Below are positions 34,039-42,384 of a stretch of DNA of 55,195 nt, piece after piece. The position numbers and the translations under genes were made by a program. Location of the stretch: NCBI RefSeq assembly GCF_025567385.1, contig NZ_JAOQJU010000019.1, positions 1 through 55,195 of the forward strand, read 5' to 3'. The notes below the pieces were generated by a model. The model was given only the letters and a program-made list of their open reading frames with translations, ran no database searches and was not told the DNA's origin. Source of the stretch: Claveliimonas acetigenes. GTDB taxonomy: Bacteria > Bacillota > Clostridia > Lachnospirales > Lachnospiraceae. Each line of letters begins with the position of its first letter. Within the stretch, counting starts at the first letter, position 1.

Positions 34039-35109
34039 ATGAAAACAATCATAAAAAGAAGTATACTTGATTATTTAAAGAACCCTGTTTTGTGGATTGG
34101 CTTGATTATTATAGTTGCCAGTATGTATCAATGTCTGTCATCGTATTTGCAAATTCATTATATCAAACAGAATGAACAGATCACACAAAATGACGTAGCA
34201 TTGGAAGATGCTGATGTCATGGATGGGTACATTCCCACATCTGATGATAAAGAAAGAAGAAGGGAGTGGGAAGATACGATCAAAGAGACGTTAATGGACA
34301 CCTCCAAAAATGGTTTTGGATTTAGCAGGCAGGAAGCAGATCATGTAATGAAAGAAATTCAGAATATGGATGTAAAGACTGCTTCTGAGTTTTTGGAATC
34401 CCAATATGGCTATTATAATGCAATATATGCTTATGAGGACCTTGAAATTCATAAGGGGACAGCAGAAGAAATCAATCATTATATCGAGCGGAAATTATCC
34501 GAACATTCTTTTTCCTGGTACTTTGCCAAAAAATTTACGGATTTTGCAGGATTGCATATGGCCTTTTTTGCAACAGTCTTGCTATCATTTTTATTTATTC
34601 AGGATACACGAAAAAGTACCTATGAATTATTACATACAAAGCCTGTTACGGCAATCCAATATATATGTGGGAAAGTAATAAGCGGATTCATTAGTATGCT
34701 GGGAGTATTAGTGATTTTGAATGTTATATTCTTTATGCTGTGTTTGAAAACGTCTTTAGAATCGGGCTTTCCAGTAACACCAATTGATTTTTGCGTGAAT
34801 TCTCTGATCTATATTGTTCCGAATCTTTTGATGATATGTTGTGTCTATACAATTACAGCATTAATATTTAAAAATCCGCTTCCGGCAGCACCAATCTTGT
34901 TTTTACACATTATATATTCAAATATGCTGACCATGAAGAATGATATTTATTATATGAGACCGTTCTCTATTATGGTGCGATTCCCTGGCAGATTTTTTGA
35001 AACACATGTAGCCAAAATGTCAAACATAAATCAGATTATTCTTGTAATTTCATCAGTTATATTAGTATGTATTTCTGTTACAATCTGGAAAAGGAGGAGG
35101 GTTCATTGA
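34039..35109 (+). CDS. ABC-2-type permease
   Basis: A membrane protein of 356 residues with a membrane segment at the N-terminus, a large external loop (about 45-150) and five more helices from residue 175 on. It lies ahead of a second permease and an ATPase. The ATG has AAAGGAAG in front. The predicted role is export or removal of a peptide or lipid-targeting antibiotic, judged by the kinase partner; the substrate is unknown. Confidence 0.7.
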   Translation: MKTIIKRSILDYLKNPVLWIGLIIIVASMYQCLSSYLQIHYIKQNEQITQNDVALEDADVMDGYIPTSDDKERRREWEDTIKETLMDTSKNGFGFSRQEADHVMKEIQNMDVKTASEFLESQYGYYNAIYAYEDLEIHKGTAEEINHYIERKLSEHSFSWYFAKKFTDFAGLHMAFFATVLLSFLFIQDTRKSTYELLHTKPVTAIQYICGKVISGFISMLGVLVILNVIFFMLCLKTSLESGFPVTPIDFCVNSLIYIVPNLLMICCVYTITALIFKNPLPAAPILFLHIIYSNMLTMKNDIYYMRPFSIMVRFPGRFFETHVAKMSNINQIILVISSVILVCISVTIWKRRRVH

Positions 35110-35762
35110 AAACGGAACTAAAAAACTGCCTGTCGTTATATAAGATTTTTTATTCATGTGCATTTATACTGATATTGTGTGCTATTCATCCGATTATATA
35201 CTATGAAGAAATCGGTTCAGCGATTCAGTCTCCAATAGCATTTTTAACAATTATTTTTTGTAGTGACACATATTTGATGGAAGTAAAAAGTAAGCGTGCC
35301 GATGTATTTCATTTGTATGATCAAAAAAAGCAGTTAAAAGTAATATCACAGAGAGTGTGCGTTCAAATATTATATTTATTAATACTTTCCTGTGTTGGAT
35401 ATGTTTTGTTTTTCTGGCAAAAACCGGGCAGTGTAAACGAAGGCGTTTCGGGCACTCAGATATTCCTTTTATTTTCCATTGCAATGTTCGGAACCATCTG
35501 GCTTTGGAGTATATGCTCTGTGATTTTGTGTACATTGCTTGGAAATATGTGGGCAGGTATAGGATGTTTATTTGGAATTGTCATTGGACTTATATCAAAA
35601 GCGGGAAGTTCATTTTTCGGAAATCTGGGATTGTTTTCTTTCAGCTTTTGTGAACCTACTCAATTAATGTCCGAGAGTTGGATTTATGGAACGCTTGTGT
35701 CTTTTATAGTGGGTCTGCTTTTATTTGCAGTATTACCAATGGCTTTAAAGAAAAGGGGATAG
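35106..35762 (+). CDS. ABC transporter membrane subunit
   Basis: A membrane protein of 218 residues with about six helices. The start is TTG overlapping the previous stop (TTGA) with GGAGGAGGG upstream, a typical coupled start. An ATG 13 codons earlier lies inside the previous gene and has no separate ribosome site. It probably pairs with the preceding permease and the following ATPase. Confidence 0.7.
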   Translation: MKTELKNCLSLYKIFYSCAFILILCAIHPIIYYEEIGSAIQSPIAFLTIIFCSDTYLMEVKSKRADVFHLYDQKKQLKVISQRVCVQILYLLILSCVGYVLFFWQKPGSVNEGVSGTQIFLLFSIAMFGTIWLWSICSVILCTLLGNMWAGIGCLFGIVIGLISKAGSSFFGNLGLFSFSFCEPTQLMSESWIYGTLVSFIVGLLLFAVLPMALKKRG

Positions 35763-35765
35763 ATT

Positions 35766-36638
35766 ATGAGTATTAGAATAAATGATTTAACAGTTAGATT
35801 TAAAAATGGTGTAGTTGCAGTAAATAAGGCATCTCTTGAAATACCTAAGGGAATTTACGGACTTTTGGGAGAGAATGGTGCTGGAAAAACCACTTTGATG
35901 AGGGTTCTTACAACTGTTTTAAAACAAACGGAAGGAATGGTTTCCCTTGATGGAATTCTGTATAACGAGGGAAATTATGAAAAAATACAGAAAAAGATTG
36001 GTTATCTTCCACAGGAAATCGACTTATATCCGAATCTTACGGTGAAAGAATGCCTTGTATATATGGGTGGACTATCAGGAGTATCCACAAATGACCTCAA
36101 ACAAAGAATTACCTATTATTTGGAAAAGACTTCTCTTACAGAGCATCAGAATAAAAAAATGCGGCAATTATCTGGTGGTATGAAGAGACGTGTCGGACTC
36201 ATACAGGCACTTCTTAATAATCCGGATTTTTTGATTATTGATGAACCTACCACCGGGTTAGATCCGGAAGAAAGAATCAGGATCCGCAATCTTTTGGTTG
36301 ATTTTTCAAAGGATAGAACTGTGCTGTTTTCCACTCATGTAGTAGAAGATTTAGCAGCAACCTGTACACAGCTTGCCATTATGAAAAAGGGAAGTTTTTT
36401 ATATTCTGGAAGCGTGAGTGGGTTGCTGGAAAATGCAAAGGGCTGTGTTTGGAATTGTACGGTACAAAATGCAGAAGAAGCCCGTTTGTTAGAAGCCAAT
36501 TATTCTATATCATCTAAGCAGTATGTAGAAAATGGAATTCATATGAAAGTATTAAGCAAAGGAAAGCCAAATGAGAATTGTGTCCTGGATAATGATATCA
36601 CTTTGGAAGATGCATATATTTATTTGACGAATAGTTGA
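35766..36638 (+). CDS. ABC transporter ATP-binding subunit
   Basis: An ATPase of 290 residues: Walker A GENGAGKTT, Q-loop YLPQEIDLYP, signature LSGGMKRRVG, Walker B FLIIDEPTTGLDP and H-loop STHVVED. The C-terminal 80 residues are the extension seen in ABC-2 exporters of peptides or antibiotics. It ends the operon; the hairpin at 36644-36666 follows. Confidence 0.92.
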   Translation: MSIRINDLTVRFKNGVVAVNKASLEIPKGIYGLLGENGAGKTTLMRVLTTVLKQTEGMVSLDGILYNEGNYEKIQKKIGYLPQEIDLYPNLTVKECLVYMGGLSGVSTNDLKQRITYYLEKTSLTEHQNKKMRQLSGGMKRRVGLIQALLNNPDFLIIDEPTTGLDPEERIRIRNLLVDFSKDRTVLFSTHVVEDLAATCTQLAIMKKGSFLYSGSVSGLLENAKGCVWNCTVQNAEEARLLEANYSISSKQYVENGIHMKVLSKGKPNENCVLDNDITLEDAYIYLTNS

Positions 36639-36643
36639 ATATA

Positions 36644-36666
36644 ACGGCGGGCAAGTTGCCCGCCGT
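36644..36666. terminator. Bidirectional hairpin between convergent genes
   Basis: ACGGCGGGC/GCCCGCCGT stem of nine GC-rich pairs with loop AAGTT, just after the ABC gene and ten bases past the stop of the STAND gene. The A/T-rich flanks on each side serve as weak U-runs. Confidence 0.65.
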
Positions 36667-36675
36667 AAATTATGC

Positions 36676-38988
36676 TTATTTTGTTAAAAGACCGGATAGA
36701 TTTTTTCCAATGAAAAATCCAATCTGTGGATATAACTCCTGAATTTCCTGATATTTTGCTTCAATCATTTCTGGTTCATCAGCCCAGATCTTTTCATATA
36801 TTTTGAAAGCTCTTTTAAAATGTGTTTTGGCTTGCGGAAGATTGGCAGTCATCAGATAAATGGTTCCAAGGGTTTCCTGAACTTTGGCATAATCCAGACA
36901 GTCATCGGAATGGTATTCCTTGATGATGCCGGATAATTTTTGCAATTCAGAGATTCCTCTTTCGGGTTCCTGCTGTTCTGTCAGGAACATTGCATAATTG
37001 GCAATCTGAGGTATGCTGTCATTTATATGAAGCAGGTTAAATTGGTCAAGCAGTGAGATACTTTTTTCCATGTGTTCTCTTGCAAGATCGGGATGACCGT
37101 TCATGCGGTAAAGTCCACCGAGATTGGCATGAAGGTTGGAAACAAGGCGAGCATTGTCAGCAGTGATATTTTCTATCTGGGCAAGTGCATCCTTTTCCAG
37201 TTTTATTGCTTTTTCTGGCTTGATTTCAAGAGTAGCCTGAAAATCCAGTAACAATGCCCGGTCAGAATCGGTGCCAATGTTTTTTGTCTTTAACAGCCCC
37301 GTTAGTTCCTGAATGATTCCATTCATACCTTTGTGGTAGTTATAGTTATCCATGTATGGAAATGCATTTTCCAGAAAAAGCAGATACTTTGGTATATCAT
37401 CCTTTTCAATCAATTCTATGATATTTCCGATTGTTTGAAATAGCTTTTTGTAATAAGCTACTTCCATTCCATGCATTAAACATATGTGCTGTAAAGAATC
37501 CAGTAATATGTGGCAACGAGTTACAGATGGTTTTGTCTCTGAAAGGGTGATTTCCTGAATCATCGGATGCAGAGAGATAGTGCGACGTTTTGTTGTTTGG
37601 ACAAAACCAGTCTCAATTAAATCGTTGATCTCATTTAGTGTGGGCAATTCCAGCCATTTGGCAAATATACGGGCAGAAATACCGGTGGAAGGAAGAAAGC
37701 ACATATTACACATGATATCCTGCTGTTTAAGAGATAAAGTGTATAACGAAAACAGCGTATGGATATGACTGTAATAGGTGGCTTTGCTGCTTTGTCCATC
37801 TTTGATTATTTTAATTTTATCTTCGTTATGGAAAGATGCTTTTTCCACCTGAAGTCTTGTTAATAACTGGTCTGGAGTTGAGATTCCATTTTCCAGAAGT
37901 TTTGCTGCCAGTTCCACGGCAAAAGTATGAGAGTGAACAGTTTCGATGATCTTTTCAACTGTTGGCCGGTACGTGTCTGCCTCTGAATAAAATACTGATG
38001 CCAGCTGGAAGAGAGCGTTCATATCCTCTATTTCTTTTAATGGCAGAGTACAGTATTCATCCAGTTTGCTTCTGGTTGTAAACAAAATCTGACAGCGATA
38101 TTTTAATACTACTGACAGAAAGCTGTCCTGTGTGGCAGTGACATTAAAATTATCTATGATAAGCAGAGTATCAGATTTCAGGGAACGCAGAAAACGGTTA
38201 TGTCTTTGAAACCGTTCCTGGTCAGTGCTTTCCGGCGGATCGTCAATAAAATCCATGTCAGTAATATCCTGATGAAGATTGCCGGTATATTCTACATAAA
38301 GGATATTGGTGTATTGCTTTATGTACCGCTTTGCGTAGGCTTTGGCAAGTTCACTTTTTCCGATTCCAGCAATTCCGCAAAGAAAAATATGACGGTTTTC
38401 CTCAAGCATGGTATATAATTCTTCCAGTTCTTTATCTCTTCCGATAAAATGACGGCATGGTTTCGGAACCTCACTGTCCATAATATAATCCAGCACAATG
38501 GGGGATAAAGCTCCTCCGGCGAGTAGCTTCTGATTTTTGGTATTACGTTTGATGAATTGGCGTTCCATGCCAAAAGAAATCAGTTTTGCAAGAAACAGCA
38601 GTCTTGAACTGGCTGGTTTATATAAGGGAGTCAGATTTTTCTTTTTCGCATCTGAGATGCTGTCATCCTGAATGAATAAAGTGTAAATATCTTGTATAGC
38701 CATATTACAGTCAGACATCAGTGGAAGAAGATTCTGGTGGATGGTATGGGCTAACTTTTCCTGATTGGATGGCTTGGAATAGTAAGCGGATATTTTAGGA
38801 CTGATTTTAGCCTGACCAGTCATCCAGCGGCAAACCAGACCGTTATCCATTGAAAAATCCTGATTTGCCGGATCATCCATAAAATCTTCAAATAATTCGT
38901 ATAAAAAATCAGGCTGACTCATTTGATTACTTTCGCTGATATGATTTTTTAAGCAAGTGCTAATAGAAGAAAAATCGCATCGATTCAA
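36676..38988 (-). CDS. NB-ARC/TPR STAND-type ATPase
   Basis: A protein of 770 residues: helical N-terminal part (1-170), NB-ARC NTPase with P-loop GIAGIGKS (205-212), a Walker B strand (TLLIIDNFN), the FTTRS sensor and winged helix, then repeated TPR-like helices (from about 540). STAND proteins act as signal-triggered switches; bacterial ones include phage sensors and transcription regulators. The N-terminal part has no recognisable effector, so immunity versus regulation stays open. The start is TTG with AAAGGGG eight bases upstream. It is a lone gene with its own promoter. Confidence 0.8.
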   Translation of the reverse strand: MNRCDFSSISTCLKNHISESNQMSQPDFLYELFEDFMDDPANQDFSMDNGLVCRWMTGQAKISPKISAYYSKPSNQEKLAHTIHQNLLPLMSDCNMAIQDIYTLFIQDDSISDAKKKNLTPLYKPASSRLLFLAKLISFGMERQFIKRNTKNQKLLAGGALSPIVLDYIMDSEVPKPCRHFIGRDKELEELYTMLEENRHIFLCGIAGIGKSELAKAYAKRYIKQYTNILYVEYTGNLHQDITDMDFIDDPPESTDQERFQRHNRFLRSLKSDTLLIIDNFNVTATQDSFLSVVLKYRCQILFTTRSKLDEYCTLPLKEIEDMNALFQLASVFYSEADTYRPTVEKIIETVHSHTFAVELAAKLLENGISTPDQLLTRLQVEKASFHNEDKIKIIKDGQSSKATYYSHIHTLFSLYTLSLKQQDIMCNMCFLPSTGISARIFAKWLELPTLNEINDLIETGFVQTTKRRTISLHPMIQEITLSETKPSVTRCHILLDSLQHICLMHGMEVAYYKKLFQTIGNIIELIEKDDIPKYLLFLENAFPYMDNYNYHKGMNGIIQELTGLLKTKNIGTDSDRALLLDFQATLEIKPEKAIKLEKDALAQIENITADNARLVSNLHANLGGLYRMNGHPDLAREHMEKSISLLDQFNLLHINDSIPQIANYAMFLTEQQEPERGISELQKLSGIIKEYHSDDCLDYAKVQETLGTIYLMTANLPQAKTHFKRAFKIYEKIWADEPEMIEAKYQEIQELYPQIGFFIGKNLSGLLTK

Positions 38989-39026
38989 TAGAAATTCCCC
39001 TTTCGTAGTTAAGATTGAGTATATCT

Positions 39027-39055
39027 ATCATAGCACGAACATACATTCGACTCAA
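39027..39055 (-). promoter_or_regulatory. Promoter of the STAND gene
   Basis: On the minus strand TTGAGT, 17 bases, TATGAT with a TGC extension. The spacer contains CGAATGTATGTTCG, an interrupted palindrome that could be an operator. Confidence 0.55.
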
Positions 39056-39171
39056 GAAAATGCGGATATTTTTAAAGTGATTGTGTCAATTTACAATCAA
39101 TTTCTATTCAATGTGGTTTTCAGGCAGGTTCTGTAAAATAAGCTCAGAACAAACAATAACGGGAGGAGCTT

Positions 39172-39306
39172 ATGCAACAGAATATTGAATTTGAGCGGTG
39201 CATTGATTTTCTGGTACGGATGATTGATAAGTACGGCGAAGAAGTCCTCCGGGAGTTGGAGGAAGAAAAACAGAATAAGGAAGAAAAAGAAGCGGCAGTT
39301 TCCTGA
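39172..39306 (+). CDS. Small 44-residue helical protein
   Basis: A frame too short for most gene lists but with a strong ribosome site (GGGAGGAG) five bases before ATG. It reads MQQNIEFERCIDFLVRMIDK, followed by an amphipathic Glu/Lys-rich helix. The bases are not antisense to a known gene. Divergent from the STAND gene and just before the toxin-antitoxin stop. Function is unknown; small charged proteins of this style are usual on such elements. Confidence 0.55.
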   Translation: MQQNIEFERCIDFLVRMIDKYGEEVLRELEEEKQNKEEKEAAVS

Positions 39307-39352
39307 AATACAAAATGTAAATCAGACTGTCGCTTTTTCATGTACTTTTAAA

Positions 39353-39961
39353 TCAAATAAATTTTAAAAGCTGATGCAGAGTGTGTGGCTCATTATTCTG
39401 AGAAACGGTAATACGAGTATCAAATGGCTTGAAATGATTCTGCGTATAAAAGCTCAGAAGAAATTCATTATCTTCGCATTCAAGAAACTCCATAACGCCA
39501 CCTACGGAATATTTGAGACTGGATATGGTTTCCAGTGCAAATCCCAGTAGAATATTTCCAGGAATTCGTTTTTCCTTTGGAAGAGAATAGTTCTTTCCCA
39601 ACTGGGCGATCAGGTAAGCTGCGGTAGTATAGGATTGTGTTTCTTCATCCAAAATACTGACACGGGACAGCTTTTTTGCCATTGTCTTGCTGATATTTGA
39701 AGCACGGACAGAGATGGGTTTTACTGTAAGTGAAAAATAACCAACCAGTGAAGCATCTTCAGCATCAAATACCAGATAAGTGATAGATTGATCTTTTTTG
39801 GTAAACTCAATCGCATTATGTAATAAAAAGTATTCCACATCGGGATTTTTGGGACAAGAAAAATCGGAGAGTAAGTCGTAAAGACTTTCCTCTCCGATAT
39901 ATGTCGGTTCGTCTTTATCCAAATATGCCCGAATATTAACGGTAAAATATTTATCAGACAT
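39353..39961 (-). CDS. GNAT-fold toxin candidate
   Basis: A protein of 202 residues with a GNAT-like acetyltransferase layout: VEYFLLHNAIEFTKKDQ..TYLVFDAEDASLVGYFSLTVK for the first strands and an acetyl-CoA loop region around LGKNYSLPKEKRIPGNILLG. It overlaps the preceding small gene by eight bases. This pair fits the GNAT toxin plus DNA-binding antitoxin modules (TacT/AtaT style) that acetylate aminoacyl-tRNA. The exact target cannot be read. Confidence 0.7.
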   Translation of the reverse strand: MSDKYFTVNIRAYLDKDEPTYIGEESLYDLLSDFSCPKNPDVEYFLLHNAIEFTKKDQSITYLVFDAEDASLVGYFSLTVKPISVRASNISKTMAKKLSRVSILDEETQSYTTAAYLIAQLGKNYSLPKEKRIPGNILLGFALETISSLKYSVGGVMEFLECEDNEFLLSFYTQNHFKPFDTRITVSQNNEPHTLHQLLKFI

Positions 39962-40139
39962 GTTTTTTCTTCCTTTTTGACATTAAAGCTAAGATTTCCT
40001 GTGGGTTCGTTAACTGACGTCCGGGAAGTGTCTGCTTTGGTGTGCGGTCACGGTCAGCTTCGTCAATTGCTGCGACAAAACGCTTTACGCTATTTGGATT
40101 GGATACGACAAAATTATGAGTAATACTTGAAGTAGCCAT
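39954..40139 (-). CDS. Antitoxin candidate of the GNAT module
   Basis: A protein of 61 residues (MATSSITHNFVVSNPNSVKR...LMSKRKKKHV). The N-terminal strand-helix start could be a ribbon-helix-helix; the C-terminus is very basic. It is translated first and overlaps the toxin, the normal order for type II antitoxins. The ATG is preceded by GAGGAGGTG; a longer in-frame reading covers the promoter and is discarded. Confidence 0.65.
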   Translation of the reverse strand: MATSSITHNFVVSNPNSVKRFVAAIDEADRDRTPKQTLPGRQLTNPQEILALMSKRKKKHV

Positions 40140-40178
40140 ACTAACACCTCCTCTTTTTTGGCTTTTTTGTGTATTTAT

Positions 40179-40239
40179 AGTATATGCAATGTGTGATAAA
40201 AACACAATATCAAAAACAGAAATTATTTCTAAATAATTT
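40179..40239 (-). promoter_or_regulatory. Promoter and palindrome upstream of the toxin-antitoxin pair
   Basis: On the minus strand TTGTGT (40207-40202), 17 bases, TATACT (40184-40179). Just upstream lies the perfect palindrome AAATTATTT-CT-AAATAATTT (40220-40239), a likely site for antitoxin autoregulation. Confidence 0.5.
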
Positions 40240-40305
40240 TCAAGCCGGACATTTATTAGACGCTTCCGGTAGGCGAACAATATTTTCGAGCCAATCATTT
40301 ATAAG

Positions 40306-40377
40306 TCGCCAATGGTGGGCGGGCAATATTTTGATAACAGAAATGCTCTGTATCTAACTTAATTATACGATTGGCGA
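40306..40377. repeat. Inverted repeat in the recombinase upstream region
   Basis: TCGCCAAT at 40306-40313 and ATTGGCGA at 40370-40377 are perfect inverted copies. CAATATTTT also occurs twice (40278 and 40324 area). The 337-base gap between the antitoxin and the recombinase holds only such sites and promoters, no gene. Confidence 0.45.
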
Positions 40378-40405
40378 AGAAATGCGTCAATACGGAAAAT
40401 AAGTA

Positions 40406-40447
40406 TTGAAAATAGTTGGAACAAGTACTAAAATTAAGTTGGGACAA
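40406..40447 (+). promoter_or_regulatory. Recombinase promoter with two direct repeats
   Basis: TTGAAA, 17 bases, TAAAAT (five of six in each box). AGTTGGAACAA (40414-40424) and AGTTGGGACAA (40437-40447) are near-identical direct repeats 23 bases apart, one in the spacer and one just after the -10, so a bound protein would block the promoter. Confidence 0.6.
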
Positions 40448-40476
40448 TAAAACAGAGTTATACTGCGAGGAAGATT

Positions 40477-42240
40477 ATGAAGAATAAAAAGATTAAATGC
40501 GATATATATACCAGAGTATCCACAACCATGCAGGTAGATGGATACAGTCTGGATGCTCAGAAAGAAAAACTCAAGAGATATGCGGAGTTTCAGAACATGG
40601 AAATTGTAAATGAGTATTCAGACGAAGGTAAGTCTGGAAAGAGCGTAGAGGGCAGACCGGAATTCCAACGTATGTTAGACAATATTGAGAATGGAACAGA
40701 TGAGGTGCAGTTTGTATTGGTGTTCAAGCTTTCCAGATTTGGTCGTAATGCGGCAGATGTATTAAATTCTTTGCAAAGAATGCAGGACTTCGGAGTGAAT
40801 TTGATCTGTGTTGAAGATGGAATTGACAGCTCTAAAGATAGCGGAAAGCTGATGATTTCCGTTCTGTCTGCGGTGGCAGAGATTGAACGGGAGAATATCC
40901 TTGTTCAGACAATGGAAGGACATAAGCAGAAAGCCAGGGAAGGAAAATGGAACGGTGGATTTGCTCCATATGGCTATGAATTGGTAAATGGAGAATTGCA
41001 GATCGCAGAGGACGAAGCAGAGATTATTCGCCTGATCTATGACAAATTTATTCATACCAATATGGGAATCTCTGCGATTGCTGCATGGTTGAACCAGCAC
41101 GGATATAAAAAGAAAAAACGACAGAATAATACACTGGACGCATTTGCTTCTTCGTTTATAAAAGGTGTTCTGGATAATCCGGTATACTGTGGAAAGCTGG
41201 CTTATGGACGAAGGAAGAACGAGAAAGTTTCAGGAACAAGAAATGAATATCGCATTGTAAAACAGGAAAATTATATGCTGCACGATGGTATCCATGAAGG
41301 GATTGTTTCAGAAACAGACTGGGAGTTGGCCCATCAAAAACGAGAAAAAACAGGTGTGAAATATGAAAAGACACATAGTCTCGATCATGAGCATATTTTA
41401 TCTGGAATATTGAGATGCCCGTTATGTGGAAGCGGTATGTATGGAAACGTGAATCGAAAGAAAAAGAAAGACGGAACTTTATATAAGGATTATTTCTATT
41501 ATGCCTGCAAACATCGTCGCCTGGTAGATGGTCATAAATGTGGATATCGTAAACAATGGAGTGAGGAGAAGATTAACAATGCAGTGGAAGAAGTTATTCG
41601 GAAGTTGGTGAAGAATCCAAAGTTTGAGGAAGCAATACTGAATAAAATCGGTTCAAGAATAGATACAGAAGAAATAGAAAAAGAGATTGAAGGATTGGAA
41701 AAGCAGCACAGGCAGTTGACCGGAGCAAAAGGAAGACTTGGACAGCAGATGGACAGTCTGGATATTATGGATAAATTTTATGAGAAGAAATATCAGGATA
41801 TGGAGACAAGGTTATACCGTTTGTATGATGAGATTGAAGGCGTGGAGAACAGTATAGAGGAAGTAAAGAATCGCCTGCTGAATATTCAGCAACAGAAAAT
41901 ATCAGAAGAAAACGTCTATCAATTTCTTTTATATTTTGATAAACTATATGATAAGTTCACCGACCTGGAGAAGAAAGAATTTCTTAACAGCTTTGTGGAA
42001 CAGGTGGACATTTACGAGCAGGAGCAGCCAGATGGCAGATTCCTGAAGCACATAAAGTTCCGTTTTCCGGTGTATTTTGGAGACAGGGAGACACAGGAAC
42101 TTTGTTGGGACAACGAAAGTACCGTTGAAAGTATCGTAAAATTAGTGCGGAAGAGCAACCGGAAATCAAAACCGGATTCTTATGTAAAATTGAGTTTGGA
42201 TATGGAAGATTATTACAGGATTAAGGATCAGGAAAAGTGA
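40477..42240 (+). CDS. Large serine recombinase (TnpX-like)
   Basis: A recombinase of 587 residues. The N-terminal catalytic domain has Ser15 in YTRVSTTMQ, FKLSRFGRNAADVL and AVAEIERENI; then the recombinase domain, a zinc ribbon (CPLCGSG...CKH...CGYRKQW) and a long coiled coil (about 400-480). The last 45 residues (STVESIVKLVRKSNRKSKPDSYVKL...) include a VESIV..L boundary like the one in RlmD and the tail gene at 53520. It excises and integrates the element between short sequences with a GA core. It lies at the right end and reads outward. Start: ATG after GAGGAAG. Confidence 0.92.
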   Translation: MKNKKIKCDIYTRVSTTMQVDGYSLDAQKEKLKRYAEFQNMEIVNEYSDEGKSGKSVEGRPEFQRMLDNIENGTDEVQFVLVFKLSRFGRNAADVLNSLQRMQDFGVNLICVEDGIDSSKDSGKLMISVLSAVAEIERENILVQTMEGHKQKAREGKWNGGFAPYGYELVNGELQIAEDEAEIIRLIYDKFIHTNMGISAIAAWLNQHGYKKKKRQNNTLDAFASSFIKGVLDNPVYCGKLAYGRRKNEKVSGTRNEYRIVKQENYMLHDGIHEGIVSETDWELAHQKREKTGVKYEKTHSLDHEHILSGILRCPLCGSGMYGNVNRKKKKDGTLYKDYFYYACKHRRLVDGHKCGYRKQWSEEKINNAVEEVIRKLVKNPKFEEAILNKIGSRIDTEEIEKEIEGLEKQHRQLTGAKGRLGQQMDSLDIMDKFYEKKYQDMETRLYRLYDEIEGVENSIEEVKNRLLNIQQQKISEENVYQFLLYFDKLYDKFTDLEKKEFLNSFVEQVDIYEQEQPDGRFLKHIKFRFPVYFGDRETQELCWDNESTVESIVKLVRKSNRKSKPDSYVKLSLDMEDYYRIKDQEK

Positions 42241-42262
42241 TGAGAATTGTTATATCGAATTT

Positions 42263-42272
42263 ATAGAAATTG
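42263..42272. other. Candidate right attachment core of the mobilisable element
   Basis: ATAGAAATTG repeats the 10-mer at 26611-26620 and stands 23 bases after the recombinase stop, the place expected for an attachment site. Confidence 0.35.
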
Positions 42273-42311
42273 ATGCTGATACATAAATAATAAAGAATAA
42301 GAAACAATAAA

Positions 42312-42361
42312 TTTATCACCCACTTTATCACCCACCTATGTTATAATAGGTGGGTGATAAA
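42312..42361. promoter_or_regulatory. Operator/promoter with 12-bp repeats upstream of the AlbA_2 gene
   Basis: TTTATCACCCAC occurs twice in tandem (42312-42323, 42324-42335), and its inverted copy GTGGGTGATAAA at 42350-42361. The inner pair makes a 15-bp perfect inverted repeat (42324-42338 with 42347-42361). TATAAT at 42342-42347 lies in its loop, so a protein on the repeats would cover the -10 box. Confidence 0.7.
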
Positions 42362-42384
42362 CTCATAAAGGCAGGTAAATCAAT

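Noticed and set aside
39353..39961. Plain metabolic N-acetyltransferase
   Set aside because: The overlap with a small basic DNA-binding-like gene, the palindromic promoter and the mobile-element setting favour a toxin-antitoxin pair, though activity is not proved.
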